Assembly (NCBI RefSeq): GCF_027595985.1
Contig: NC_073302.1
Location: 10,666,966-10,730,965 of the forward strand
Direction: 5' to 3'
Length of the DNA stretch: 64,000 nt
Source: Sorex araneus
Taxonomy: Eukaryota > Chordata > Mammalia > Eulipotyphla > Soricidae
Notes under the pieces: generated by a model
Databases searched by the model: none
What the model was told of the DNA's origin: nothing
Seen by the model: the letters and a program-made list of their open reading frames with translations, nothing else
Shown: positions 11,046 to 22,329 of the stretch, piece by piece
How the letters are laid out: the number at the start of each line of letters is the position of its first letter
How positions within the stretch are numbered: position 1 is the first letter of the stretch
Position numbers and translations under genes: made by a program

Positions 11046-12691
11046 TATTATAGTTTGCAATACAGATACTGAATAATTAGCATGTAGACCCCTTTTCCTC
11101 CTTTCAGCAATAAGTTCTTTGAACAATGATCATTTCCAACTGTCATTGACCTAGTGGTCACCTCTCTATCCTAACTGCCCTCTCCCTCCGATGCCTGGCA
11201 AGTTTCCAACCATGGACCAGTCTTCCTGAACCTAGTTTCTACTGTAAATGAGTCAGAAGGAAGGGACAGACACAAAGTGATTGCAGTCATTTTGTAATAT
11301 ATTAAACAGTGTATGAGACTAATATTCAAAAAATTTTTAAATAAACAGAGAGACTTAGAGAAAAGTCAAGATCTAAACAAAAGCTATGAATAAAACTACA
11401 TGTGACATAAAGATTCTTTTCCCTAAGGTCAGTGCACAAAGCATCAGAAAAGTCATAGGAAGCAAGTGCAGAGCACTCTGAGTGTGATTTGGACCCTCAT
11501 TGCCAAATACCTAGCCTGCCCTTGAACAATCTCTTCCACGTTCTCTACTTGTAAGTAGGTGTCAAAGTTTAGCCATGAAAATACTGAGTCTGAGAGACAT
11601 ACATATGTTCACCAGCCAGGTGGAGAAATTTCCTAAGTTTACCCATGGTCAGCATGGGGGAGTTTCGAAATCCTAACTCAGTGCTGTGGAGATGTGTTAT
11701 CTTTGCCTTCCTTTATGTCTCCTATGTTATCTCTGAATGTCGTCGAATATCTCTGTATTTATTAGTATTAATGATGTCCAAACTGGACAGCATATATCTG
11801 ATGGTATCTGTGAGTAAATGGGACCCATCTTTATGTCCACAGACACTTAGGAGTCCATTAATAATGGCCACATTACTGCATTGAGCAGGCAGGATCAGGT
11901 GCATTTTTCCTCTAGGTAAGTATGCAAACTTGTTCCTTTGATTCCAGTATCTCAAAGGTCAGAAATGGTCTAATGCACAGTCTGGACCTGCTATGTTTGT
12001 CTCTTATATTCAGTTTCCACTGGTAGAGAAAGAGTGACTTGGTCTTGATCAAAATGTTATATTGAGATTTTTAAGTTGAAAGGTATCCACTAATCATTAA
12101 GTAAAGTGTTTAGCAAATAATCAGTATTCAGTCTCAGGACAGATTATAATCTTTCCTCAAACTAAATGTTTTTGTTGTAAATCCCCAAGGTTCATAAATC
12201 TCCAAATTCTGAAACAATACTTACAGAAGGCTTATCAAATAAGCCTGTCTAAAGAAGTATTTCAACCTCTTTGTCAACATGGTCTGATCCTCTTTTCCTG
12301 GGTGTAGGGCTACAATAATCAAAAGTTAAATCCTATGAAAAGCAAGGCCTTCTGATTGTTATAGTTTCTAAGCTTATTGTGGTGTATCCTCACATAATCA
12401 TTCACCATCCACCTAAGAGAACACGGAGAGATAGAACTAGTGTCCCTGAGCAGTTCAATCTCTAAGAAAAATTTGTCATTATTCACCTTCGAGCATTTAG
12501 AGAGATAGCAACAGTGCCCCTGAGCATTTCAGTGTCTAAGTAAAACTGGCCATCCTGCTATCTACCTTGAATACAAAGAAAAGTAAAGATTCTCTCCCTC
12601 AACTATGTTGGAGTATGTAACTTAGCATGTCAGGACATGCTAAAAAATGAGGAGTAGGAGAGCTAGTGTGTTGTAATTAGTAGAGAGATTC

Positions 12692-12746
12692 TGGAATTGT
12701 CATTCCTTTCTCCATTAAAATGGAATTGTCATTCCTTTCTCCGTTA
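12692..12746. repeat. Local tandem duplication, unit A only
   Basis: A 29-bp period direct repeat: the segment tggaattgtcattcctttct occurs at 12692 and again at 12721. Unit B has a single copy (near 40981). This is a small replication-slippage duplication after the units split. Confidence 0.85.
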
Positions 12747-12938
12747 TCTATAGCAAGGATGGAACTTTGCACACTTAGATATTATGACTTTGTACACTCC
12801 ATCAACACTGAGACTTTGCACTGCTTCTTTACTCTTGTTTATAGCACTTTCCATAGTGCTTTGTACAGAGCATGAATTAAGTTGTTGTTCAAAGTATTTT
12901 TCCAGGTTAAGAAAATATCTAAAAGTAGACTATACACC

Positions 12939-13210
12939 GAACATGAAGGTCACTCAATACCTCTATTGCAAACTACAACAGCCAAAGGGAGAGAGAATAA
13001 AAGGGAATGCCCTGCAGTAGAGGCAGGGTGGGGTGGTGGCAGATGGGGTATGGGTGGTGAAAGGGATACTGAGATCATTGGTGGAGGTGAATGGGCACTG
13101 GTGGAGGGATGGGTGAACAATAAATGTATGACTGAAATGCAAACACAAAAGTTCATAAGTTTGCAAATGTACATCACAGTGATTCTCTACTAAAAAGATT
13201 TTTAAAAAAA
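12939..13210 (+). mobile_element. L1 3'UTR fragment upstream of OR-A
   Basis: L1 3'UTR of the G-rich type (cctctattgc... to gtgattctct) with an A-rich end. The same fragment lies at the same distance from OR-B (41192-41466) and, reversed, from OR-C (61598-61866). It was therefore in place before any of the duplications and marks the common ancestor of all three OR loci. Confidence 0.88.
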
Positions 13211-13375
13211 GAGAAGAAAATATATTAAAATTGTGACGATGTGATGGATTATGAGAACCTGAATGGTACTTGGTGATTCATGCCTATATACACGTGAGTT
13301 GTGAACAAAGTCTAGTTAAAAAAAACCAACACTTTCATATAAAAATTGGGTTACTATATTATGATTTTCGGGCTG

Positions 13376-13401
13376 AACATTTCCCTCTATTTAACTTCCA
13401 G
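13376..13401 (+). promoter_or_regulatory. Candidate splice acceptor of the OR-A coding exon
   Basis: A pyrimidine-rich run ending ctatttaacttccag, with AG at 13400-13401, lies 16 bp before the ATG. OR coding exons are normally preceded by an acceptor joined to a noncoding 5' exon. The site is kept in copy B (AG at 41654-41655) and copy C (61397-61398 on the minus strand). The 5' exon was not identified. Confidence 0.6.
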
Positions 13402-13417
13402 AGGAAAGAGGAGCATC

Positions 13418-14362
13418 ATGAAGAAACAGAATGAGACCAGAGTTTCTGAATTCCTCCTCCAGGGTCTCCCTATACCACCAGAACAACAGGGCTGGTTCTT
13501 GACCCTCTTCCTGGTCATATACCTGACCACCGTGCTGGGGAACCTGGTCATTATCCTGCTCATCAGGATAGACTCTCGACTCCACACACCCATGTACATC
13601 TTCCTCTGTGTCTTGGCCTTCAACGACATGTGTTTATCATCTGTCACGGTTCCCAAGATGTTGGTGGACATGCAGAGTAATCACAAGTCCATCCCCTATT
13701 CAGGGTGCATTTCTCAGGTATATTTTTTAATATTTTTTGTTTGTTCCGACAATTTCCTTCTTGCAGTGATGGCCTATGACAGGTATGTAGCCATCTGTCA
13801 GCCACTCCACTACACCATGATCATGAGGCAGGCACGGTGTATCTCATTAGTAGCTTGGTCTTGGATCATCAATTTTTTATATGCACTGATGCACACTCTC
13901 CTCTTGATCCGAGTGTCCTTCTGTGGTGATATTATCATCCCGCACTTCTTCTGCGAACTCACTGTATTGCTGGAGGTAAGCTGCTCAGACACTTCACTCA
14001 ATAAACTGCTCATATTCGTTGAGGGAGGAATGTATGTGAGTATTCCATTCACTTTTATCATGGGATCATATATCTGCATATGGGCCACTGTCCTGAAAAA
14101 TCCTTCTGCTAAGAAATTCTTCAAAGTCCTTTCTACCTGTGGTTCCCATCTCCTCGTTGTGGCTTTATTCTATGGAACCATTGCAGAAGTGTACTTCTTT
14201 TCTTCGCCAGCCATGTCTGGTAGTAAAGAAATAGCTGCTTCTGTGATGTATATGATAATCACCCCCATGCTGAACCCTTTCATCTACTGCCTGAGAAATA
14301 GAGATATAAAACAAGCACTAAAATTTTTTGCTAATAAAATGATGTTCATTAAGTCTAAGTGA
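13418..14362 (+). CDS. Olfactory receptor, family 1 (OR1J-like), copy A, intact
   Basis: 314-residue odorant receptor, a seven-transmembrane G-protein-coupled receptor of sensory cilia, of normal OR length. Seen: N-glycosylation site NET at residues 5-7; GN at 41-42 in TM1; PMY at 58-60; EC1 cysteine 97, with extracellular-loop-2 cysteines 169, 179 and 189; MAYDRYVAIC at 118-127 ending TM3; SY at 217-218 in TM5; KVLSTCGSHL at 236-245 opening TM6; PMLNPFIY at 283-290 in TM7. The N-terminal pattern VSEFLLQGLP with PEQQG resembles OR1J receptors. I chose the ATG at 13418; the frame stays open to 13346 but that part lies across the splice acceptor. Unusual: IFLC at 61-64, where most ORs have FFLS, and CLRN at 291-294, where most have SLRN. 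About 21 differences from copy B. Intact and plausibly functional. Confidence 0.93.
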   Translation: MKKQNETRVSEFLLQGLPIPPEQQGWFLTLFLVIYLTTVLGNLVIILLIRIDSRLHTPMYIFLCVLAFNDMCLSSVTVPKMLVDMQSNHKSIPYSGCISQVYFLIFFVCSDNFLLAVMAYDRYVAICQPLHYTMIMRQARCISLVAWSWIINFLYALMHTLLLIRVSFCGDIIIPHFFCELTVLLEVSCSDTSLNKLLIFVEGGMYVSIPFTFIMGSYICIWATVLKNPSAKKFFKVLSTCGSHLLVVALFYGTIAEVYFFSSPAMSGSKEIAASVMYMIITPMLNPFIYCLRNRDIKQALKFFANKMMFIKSK

Positions 14363-15146
14363 TATAAAATGCATATATATACAAAAGAATAAGGAAGCTA
14401 TTATACAAGAATTTATGTTCGGAAAGCTCTGATAAACCTGTTTACATGCACATGCATCTCAGAGAGGTTGGTATTCTCATGTTCCACTCTGCTGACATAA
14501 ACAGGTTTACCCGTTTATTACCCAGACTGACAGCTAAAGAGATTGTTGACGATAGAAAGACTTACAGAAATTATGTTTTCAATTTTACATTATTCTGAAT
14601 TTCCATTATAAAATTGTAATGTTTACTTTGCATTTTCTCTTAAGTATGTATTTATACCCTTCCTCAGAATCTCGGGATTGTCATCAGATACCTTTTTATC
14701 AGTTCATCCCCACCCAAGAATAACTGAGATTCCCCATCTCCCCAAAACTGGAGGTAGCCCCTACAATAATTGTACAGTTTGATATAAATTCACTTTTTAT
14801 TATATAAGTTTCAGGACACAATTTTGAAAACTTTCTGCTTCTATAATATTTCAGGTACTTCTTCAAATTAATTTTCACAGCAGTGTCATAAATGTTTTCT
14901 GTCTTGACCCAAGTGGCTACTTAATGTATGCATTACATGATTAGAAATTAAACTTGATATGCTTTTTAGGTTTATGCACTTTCTTTATAATCTGACACAA
15001 CAGTATAAAGATGAATTAGGAAGGAATTAGAGCAATCCATAACTTTCTGATTGAAAGGTTATTATGAAATATATACATAGTATATGTAAATTACATAAAT
15101 AATGGAACTTTTGTATGTTATGATAGACATATGTGACCTGAAAATA
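14363..15146. other. OR-A 3' flank
   Basis: AT-rich sequence with no gene or clear repeat, colinear with unit B (42617-43404) and, reversed, partly with arm C (about 59750-60420). It should hold the 3'UTR of the receptor; I did not find a convincing polyadenylation signal close to the stop codon. Confidence 0.5.
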
Positions 15147-15540
15147 TAAAAATCATCATCATCATCATCATTATCATCCCGTTGATTGTCGATTTTCTCA
15201 AGTGGTCTAAGTAACGTCTCCATTTATCCTAGCCCTGAGATTTTAGAAGCCTCTCTTTACTCGTCCTTCTCAACAGTGCCACATCAAAGGCTCTTTCAGA
15301 GTCAGGGGAATGAGACCCATCATTTTTACTGGTTTGGGCATATGAATAAGTCATGGGGAGCTTGCTAGGCTCTCGCATGCGGGCAGGAAATTCTTGGTAG
15401 CTTGTCACGTTTTCTGAGTGGGAGAACTAGGCTATAAGATGCCACATGCTCCTGGAAGCTTGGTTTTCTAGTCTCTGGATGTTGGCCATTGATGGGATTA
15501 CATGGTGCCAGGGGAACATTCTGGGTGTGACTGCCTAACT
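15147..15540 (-). mobile_element. RTE-tailed element with (GAT)n end
   Basis: On the minus strand this about 390-bp element ends in ccacttgagaaaatcgacaa, then caacgggatg and a run of GAT triplets (15152-15178). The end matches the codons of the RTE C-terminus seen in the RTE insert, and a short triplet repeat tail is typical of RTE elements rather than an L1 poly(A) tail. Its body overlaps the RTE-tailed SINE at 24037 ('gcaagct' and 'tatcctgcccgc' type segments) but has about 100 bp more before the tail. The counterpart at 43405-43800 reads LLRPLETIDNQRDD in one frame. It is either a 5'-truncated RTE or a longer SINE form; I cannot decide. Confidence 0.7.
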
Positions 15541-15667
15541 ACTGGAATTTAGCTTTTATAAAATGGAATCAAAGTTGATTAGGAGATTTTCAGTTAGGAA
15601 AGACAGTGGAGGAGCACTGTACCAAAACTCATACTTAATTGCATTCATTAAAAAAAAATTGGTATTA

Positions 15668-16410
15668 CTCCTGCGAATATATCCCAGAAAAGCCAAAATG
15701 TATAGTCGAAATGACAACTGCACTTATATGTTCATCACAGCACTGTTTACAATAGCCAGAATCTGGAAAAAACCCCAGTGCCCTGGAACAGATGACTGGT
15801 TGAAGAAACTCTGGTACATCTATACAATGGAATACTATGCAGCTATTAGAAAGAATGAGGTCATGATGTTTGCATATAAGTGGATCCCCATGGAAAGTAT
15901 TATGCTAAGTGAAATGAGTCAGAAAGAGAGAGACAGACATAGAAAGATTGCACTCATCTGTGGAATATAGAATAATAGACTATAAGACTAACACCCAACA
16001 ATAGTAGAAATAAGTACCAGGAGGCTGTCTCCATGGCTTGGAGGCTGGTCTCTCATTCTGGGCAACTCAGAGAAGGGAACACCAAGCAAAATGTGGTTGG
16101 AGGTCATGTGGGGGAAAGATGATGCGGGCCGAATATAGACTAGAGACTGAACACAATGGCCACTCAACACCTTTATTGCAAACCACAACACCTAATCAGA
16201 GAGAGAGAACAAAAGGGAATACCCTGCCATAGTGGTAGTGTGGGGTGAGGGGAGACGGGACTGGGGAGGGGGGGAGGGATGTTGGGTTTACTGGTGGTGG
16301 AGAATGGGCACTGGTGAAGGGATGGGTTATAAAACTTTGTAAGGGAGAAACATGAGCACAAAAATGTATAAATCTGTAACTGTAAAAAAAATAAATAAAA
16401 TAAAATCCAA
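15668..16410 (+). mobile_element. L1 3' end, unit A only
   Basis: 5'-truncated L1 (ORF2 C-terminus '[25 protein letters not shown]', then 3'UTR and A-rich tail) inserted in the OR 3' flank. The TSD aaaaaattggtatta is at 15653-15667, with a near-identical copy at 16411-16425. The empty site is visible in unit B at about 43905-43920. Post-duplication insertion. Confidence 0.9.
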
Positions 16411-17189
16411 AAAAATTTGGTATTATATACTTATTGTACTATTGAACTAAAATAGTTATATCTAAAAGTATTCTCTGAAGACATATCTAAACATTGAAGT
16501 TACATCTCCACATTTCTCCATGAATACTACTAATAGTATCTCATCCAAGAGCACATGATTTCAATACTGACCTTTATTTTATCTTTTATGAGATAAAATA
16601 ATGCACACAAATAAATTGTAGACACATATGTGAGTATATTTATGCATAAAAATGTAAAGACATAAATAACAGGTCTGTATCATTTATACATAAATAAAAA
16701 ATGAATCCCATTGTAAGGTGACCAAATGTTTTCATTTATCCTACTGGATTGCTTTTCTTTCCGTACTGATAATTTCCAAATTTCCCTTTCATTCTAGGTC
16801 ATTTAAACCAAAGTTCTCTCTCTTTTTGCATCACTATCAAATATTAATAGGGATACCCTTCCAAATCCATCACTCCAAACTATGTTAGTTTACACAAATG
16901 TGAGTAAAAATTAAGACTATGGCCTGAGTTACCAAGGCCAATCTGAGCTTTTCAGAATCAATTCTGCAAAAATAAATAAGGACAAATTTTTGATGGACAT
17001 GTATGGGACAAAGCAGTGTAATGATGCTATATGCACTAGTAACAAATATAAAGATACAATATAGTCTAGAGTGAAAACAAATTATTGAAAAATTCCTTAT
17101 TTATGACATTTTAACAACACTTAAATCTCTAACAGAGCTCCTAAGAGCACAACAATCACAAAACAATGTGATTTTAAATGTGTTTCTCT

Positions 17190-17390
17190 CTGTTCAGAGC
17201 AATGTTATGGTGAGTGGATAGCTTGGTTTGCATGCATCTGACCTGGGTTTGATTCCCAGCCAGACTACAATATCCCAAACACTACCTGGAATTATCACAA
17301 TGCACAGAGTTGGGAGTAAGTCTTTACCATAGCTGGGTGTGCCAAAACCAAACAGAGCGAGGGAGAGAGTGAGCGATCGGCAAGCCATAT
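17190..17390 (+). mobile_element. Old tRNA-derived SINE
   Basis: Diverged plus-strand SINE: gtgagtggatagcttggttt (A-box region) and ctgggtttgattcccag (B-box region), ending near gctgggtgtgccaaaacca. Reversed copies in arm 2 lie at 25800-25930 and 56790-56920, and unit B has it at 44690-44884, so it predates the palindrome. Confidence 0.75.
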
Positions 17391-17954
17391 GCTATTTTCA
17401 ACAAAAAATAACAGTTCTATAAAAATTTATAGACTAGGTGAAAGGTGAAATGTGAAAAGTGAAAGATCTATAAATTGAATGATAATGACAGAAAAGTCAA
17501 ACAAGCTATATCATAAGATAAACTTTCAGTACAATATGGTAGCAAGAGAAAGTTATGAAAAACAGGTAATTATAAATATAGAACTCCATCAACATATAGT
17601 TTATTAAAATATATGTTACCATTATAGGAACACAATATTAAGTAAACCTACATTGAGAGGAATATTTATGCCATTACTAAAGTAGAAAGTTTTAAATGCA
17701 TTTACCACAAAGGATGAATGATCTATAAGAAACTTAACAAGAAAATAATGGTCTTACTAGTGCATTAAAAAGAGATCTTACAAATATACAGAAGACTATT
17801 AAGGCAGATCATTTCATGAAAAAATTGGTGCTTTGGTGATGGGCAAGGCATGATAAACTTTTCTCTGAAATAATGTCATGTAAGCATATAAGAGTTTATT
17901 CTCTTGCTACCAAGGTTATGTCAATAAGTTTGTATTTAGAAAGCAACAGACTAG

Positions 17955-18290
17955 GGACCAGACTGGTAGTACAGCTGATTAGGTGCTTGCCTTCATGCAG
18001 CTGAGCTGGGTTCAATGCCCAGCACTCCAAATGGTCCACTGAGTACCACCAAGACTGATTCCTGAGTTCTCAGCCTGGGATTAACCCCTGAACATTACTG
18101 GTTGTCCCCAAATGAAAACAGATATAAACAACAGATTGGCATAAGAGAATTAAGAGAGGGGTTGGCACATCCTTTGCAGATAGCTGACCCATGTTTGATC
18201 CCTGGCCCACATATGATCTCTGAAGTACCACCAGGGGACACTCCAGAGCACAGATTCAAGAGTAGGACTGGAGAATCACCTAGTGTGGCC
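17955..18290 (+). mobile_element. Two old SINEs in tandem
   Basis: Two diverged plus-strand SINEs. The first (17955-18115) contains ctgagctgggttcaatgccc and ends gttgtccccaaatgaaaa. The second (18140-18290) contains gctgacccatgtttgatccc and atgatctctgaagtaccac. Both are mirrored in arm 2 (24790-25135; 55770-56120) and repeated in unit B (45477-45810). They are ancestral landmarks for the inverted repeat. Confidence 0.75.
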
Positions 18291-19204
18291 AATTCCATGA
18301 GTACAAAGTTAAGCAATGGAATACACCTTCTTTTCATGGGTTTATGGAATAGTCACCAAGATAAAGCCTATGATGGGACACAAAACAATTCTCAATACAA
18401 ATAAGAAAAGTGGAATTCAATCGGATAAATTTTCTGTACTTATGAAACCACAAATCAATCATAAGAGGTTGGTTAAAAGATCAAAATAGTGGAGACGATA
18501 TAACGTGGTCCTGAACTTGTATCGACTTGATTAAAATAAAATGAGAAATTAAAAAATGCATAAGCAAAGGAAAGTGAATGGATTGTGTCCTTAATATCTT
18601 GGCGAAATTTGCTAGGTACATGATAAGGACCTGGGAGGGCCTCTTCAACAAATGGGACAACAGGATGGCTGCATTTAAAAAAATTTAAAAGAATATGAAT
18701 CCCTCTCTACCATGCAGACAATTATCTGTAAAAGGCCTAAAAACCTTGATATTTCACTCAAATAGAGAGAGCAAATCAAGTAAAACATATTATAAGTCTC
18801 CCTGATGTTATCTCAAGAAACAATTACTCAAACTATTGGTCAAAAAATAGAACTAATAACCACAAAGGAGAACACATCAGATTAGGAACTTTTCCACTCT
18901 AAGGGAAATGACTAGAGGGATGTGGTGAAAAGAGAACCCCTATTCTGTTGTGGGGATGCTTGTCAGTCTCTACGGAAAGAAATATGGAAATTAATTTTGT
19001 TAAATAAGAATAGAACTCCCATGCAACTGAGCTTCTTGATTTCTATTCCTAAACTATAAAAACACGACTTTAAAAGGATGTATGTACATTATAATCATTG
19101 CAATATTTCGTACAATAGCCAAGAAATGGAGTCAGCCCAAATGTTCAACTATAGATGAGTGAATCAAGAAGCTATAGTCTACATTTGGCTCACATCTCCC
19201 AACC

Positions 19205-19715
19205 GATGTGGGTCCTCAAACACCCTTTACTCGGTGTTCCCTTCTCTATCTGAGCTGTCTTTTCCCTCCAGCATGTGAGACTGGCTTCCAAGCCATGGCA
19301 CAAACCTCCTGGTACTTATCTCTACTATTCTTGGGTGTTAGTCTCCGTTCTGTTACTTTATATTCCACAGATGAGTGCAGTTTTTCTATGTCTATCCCTC
19401 TCTTTCTGACTCATTTAACTTAACATGATACTTTCTATGTTGATCCACTTATATGCAAATTTCATGACTTCATCTTTTCTAACAGCTGCATAGTATTCCA
19501 TTATGTAGATGTACCAAAGATGTTTTTTTAACCAGTCATCTGTTCTTAGGCACTTGTGTTTTTTCCAAATTTTAGCTATTATAAACAGTGTAGCAATAAA
19601 TATACAAGTGAAGATGTCATTTCTTCTATATCTTTTTGCCTTTCCTGGATATATTCACAAAAGTAGTACTGCTGGGTCAAATGGGAGGTCAATTTTTGTG
19701 AATGAGGCAAAGGAT
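19205..19715 (-). mobile_element. Old L1 3' fragment in spacer
   Basis: Minus-strand L1 ORF2 C-terminus and 3'UTR edge (ctcactttctgactcattta and gcatagtattccatta type segments), diverged. The counterpart in unit B is 50925-51440. Part of the ancestral spacer. Confidence 0.82.
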
Positions 19716-20643
19716 TTTACTTAGTTCTAATCTTTGTTCCGTTTTATTTTTATAGACCTAGACCAATGATGAAGATAATTTAATTCAAATAATTTAATCA
19801 AATGACTAATTCTACCAAATTTTGATACATAAAGGAAACTTTAAAAAGAAATTATATAGAAAACAATAGTAAATAATTTTTCTACCAGCATCAGCTATGA
19901 TATATTTGGGCTTCTTTTTTTATCATGGACAAAATTTGTCAGTGAAGCCATTTATTCTGAAATTTTCCTGCAAGAATATTTTAAATTTCTTCAATGGTTA
20001 CAGAATTATCTAGTTACTTATATCACATTCTATTATTCTAATTTTCCTTTATGATCTTATTTGTAAATAGTTCACACCAGAAGCTGCAGGTTTTTTGAAT
20101 AGTTGAAAACTTTTAGCTATTTTTATATCACTTAAAGTTTATTGGATTATGATTTTCAAAGTTACTCAGAGTTGAAATTTAGACACACAATATTTCTGTA
20201 TAAATCCCACTAATATTTTCAACATCCCTCCACCAGTTTTCCTAGCATCTGCCCATGGCCCCGCATCCCAGCCTGTGATCTTGATAGACACCTTTTTAAG
20301 ATCACTTGTTAAATTGTGGGCCTTACCACTAATGTACCTGAATCCCCTTGAACTCTGCCTTCCCATCCTTCTCATTTATTCCCCCATCCCTCCGTTCTAT
20401 TTCTTTTCTTCCCTCTCTATTCTGTGTCCAAAGTGATCTAGGCAGTCCCCCTTGAAACTATTGCATTATTATCTCGTTATTCTAGATATCAATAATCTAG
20501 ATACAACTTAAAAGTGATATCATCCCGTGTTCATATTTCTTCTTCTGGCTTACTTCATCCCACAGGGTATCTTTCAGTTCCATCCGTGTTGCAGCGAATT
20601 GCATGATTTCATCATTCCTTGCAGTGATGGAGTATCCCATTGT

Positions 20644-20691
20644 TGGAATATACCACATTCCAATATACCTTGTGGAATGTGGTATATTCCA
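20644..20691. repeat. Perfect 19-bp inverted repeat (hairpin)
   Basis: tggaatataccacattcca at 20644-20662 is followed after 10 bp by its exact reverse complement at 20673-20691. Unit B has the same structure at 52383-52401 and 52412-52430, also perfect, with one loop change. The arms sit in an ancient L1 and probably arose by local inverted duplication. Confidence 0.92.
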
Positions 20692-20806
20692 TATACCACA
20701 TCTTCACGAACCATTCCACTTATTTGTTATTGGAATCTATGTTGATTCGATATCCTAGCTATTGTATACAGTGTTGCAATGAATAAAAATGAGCATGCAT
20801 TCTTTT

Positions 20807-21545
20807 TTTTTTAAATAATTTTTATTAGTGAATCACCCTGAGGTACAGTTACAGATTTACAGACTTTCGTGCTTGTGTTTCGGTCATACTATGATCGAGT
20901 ACCCATCCCTCCACCAGTGCCCATTCTCCACCACCAATGATCCCAGTATCCCTTCCAGCAACTGCACCCCCTCCTTCCCACCTCACTCTGCTTCTGTGGC
21001 AGGGCATTTCCTTTTGTTCTCTCTTTCCTTTTGGTGTTGTACTTTGCACTAGAAGCATTGAATGGCCATTGTGTTCAGTCTATAGTCTACATTTGGTTCG
21101 CATCTCCCAACCGAATGCGAACTGATGTCTGGTCCTCCAAACACCTTTTACTTGGTGTTCCCTTCTCTATCTCAGCTGCCTTTCCTCCCAGCATTTGAGG
21201 CTGGCTTCCAAGCTATGAAGTAAACCTCCTGGTCCTTATCTCTACTATTCTACTGGTGTGAGTCTCCTATTCTGCTACTTTATATTCCACAGATGAGAGC
21301 AATCTTTCTATGTCTCTCCCTCTCTTTCTTTTTTTTTTTGCTTTTTGGGTCACACCCAGCGATGCTCAGGGGTTACTCCTGGTTTTGCACTGAGGAATTA
21401 CTCCTGGCAGTGCTTGGGGGACCATATGGGATGCCGGGGATCGAACCCGGGTCGGCCGCGTGCAAGGCAAACGCCCTACCCGCTGTGCTATCGCTCCGGC
21501 CCCTCTCCCTCTCTTTCTGATTCATTTCACTTAACATACTTTCCA
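20807..21545 (-). mobile_element. L1 3' end, unit A only, with perfect TSD
   Basis: Minus-strand L1 3'UTR and ORF2 end between perfect 16-bp TSDs gagcatgcattctttt at 20791-20806 and 21546-21561. Unit B shows the empty site near 52530-52545. It contains a SINE (21330-21502) inserted later, so two insertions followed the duplication here. Confidence 0.94.
21330..21502 (-). mobile_element. tRNA-derived SINE (A-tailed), nested
   Basis: Minus-strand SINE with perfect 16-bp TSD ctctccctctctttct (21314-21329 and 21503-21518). In its own sense it starts ggggccggagcgatagcaca (A box), has cgggttcgatcc (B box) and ends gtgtgacccaaaaagcaaaa. An intact RNA polymerase III promoter and a perfect TSD make it one of the youngest insertions. 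The A-rich tail implies L1-driven mobilisation. Confidence 0.94.
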
Positions 21546-22329
21546 GAGCATGCATTCTTTTGAATGAATGTTTTTCTATCCTGGGGAATTAAAACACAAA
21601 CTGGAACTGCTGGATAATGACCATTCACCTCTGACTTTACTGAGAAACCTACATACTGTTTTCCATAACATTCCCACCAAGAGTGGATGAGGGTTCTTTG
21701 TTCACTACATTCCTGCCAACACAGATTGTTCCCAGTATTTTTGAAACATGCCATTTTTACTGGTTTAAGACGATATCACATTGTCATCCTGACTTGAATT
21801 TCTCTAATAATAAGTGATGATGCATAGTTTTTATGTGCCTGTCGGACATTTGTTGACCCTTTCTGAGAAGTTTCTTCCCATTTTATTCCATTTTTAAATG
21901 AGGTTCTTATATTGCCTATTACTTGAGCACTAACCTGCTGAGTTGTTTCTAAAAGACTACTACTAATAAAATATCTGCTGTTCATACTATTTTCCTTATC
22001 ATGCTACTGTTATGCAAGTGTGCCCAGAAAATTGTCAGCTAGTTATTAGGTTGGGTTAACTGAGATTTAAGGCTGTCAGCTGTTTGAGAAATTGGAGTGT
22101 CACATCCCACCTGCCTCTTATAGAAGAGGTGTATGGTAGTAATGTTTTCACAAGGATGCTGGTGTGTCTCTAAGGTTTTGGATTAAGGGGATAGATTGAT
22201 GACTGACAGGGCCAATCCCTGTCCTAAGGGTGGATGCACTGGCTTAGGAAAGAGGGTGGGGTGACCAGGCTTGCACGCAAGTGGCTGTTGGGATTTCAGG
22301 GCAGGGAAGAGCAGGTCTGCCTCCAAAGG

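Larger units (their letters stand above)
9549..12938. other. Gene-free OR upstream region, copy A
   Basis: About 3.4 kb with no recognisable gene or young repeat. It matches unit B (about 37590-41190) closely, apart from a B-only SINE. Arm C lacks nearly all of it (junction near 62297). OR genes usually have one or more small noncoding 5' exons and a promoter within a few kb upstream, so this stretch is where they should lie, but I cannot point to an exon or promoter. A CT-rich tract is at 10995-11045. A 125-codon minus-strand frame at 9435-9812 and its longer counterpart in B diverge after about 30 residues and look accidental. Confidence 0.6.
16740..19173 (+). repeat. Inverted repeat arm 1, inner part, unit A
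   Basis: From about 16740 to 19173 the sequence is the reverse complement of 23306 to about 27340, apart from insertions in either arm. Examples: gaatcaagaagct at 19161-19173 pairs with agcttcttgattc at 23306-23318, and the intergenic segment with tttggtcacctta near 16730 pairs with arm C near 58385. The arm holds old SINEs and diverged L1 but no gene. It continues outward through the OR, as arm C shows. Confidence 0.82.
20160..21890 (-). mobile_element. Ancient L1, split by a younger L1
   Basis: Highly diverged minus-strand L1: ORF2 C-terminal region at about 20400-20790 and continuing at 21562-21890 (ggaactgctggataatgacc and ttcactacattcctgccaac segments). It is split in unit A by the L1 at 20807-21545 but continuous in unit B (about 51905-52870). 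A near-perfect hairpin lies inside it at 20644-20691. Confidence 0.75.

Noticed and set aside
13346..13417. In-frame upstream ATG extending OR-A by 24 codons
   Set aside because: The extension crosses the conserved splice acceptor, is not kept in copy B, and ORs of this family start near MKK-NET.
15152..15178. Plain ATC microsatellite
   Set aside because: It directly abuts the RTE-type tail in both units, so it is read as the tail of that element.
21330..21502. tRNA gene on the minus strand
   Set aside because: A and B boxes are present, but there is no tRNA cloverleaf 3' half; it continues into a SINE body with A-tail and TSD.
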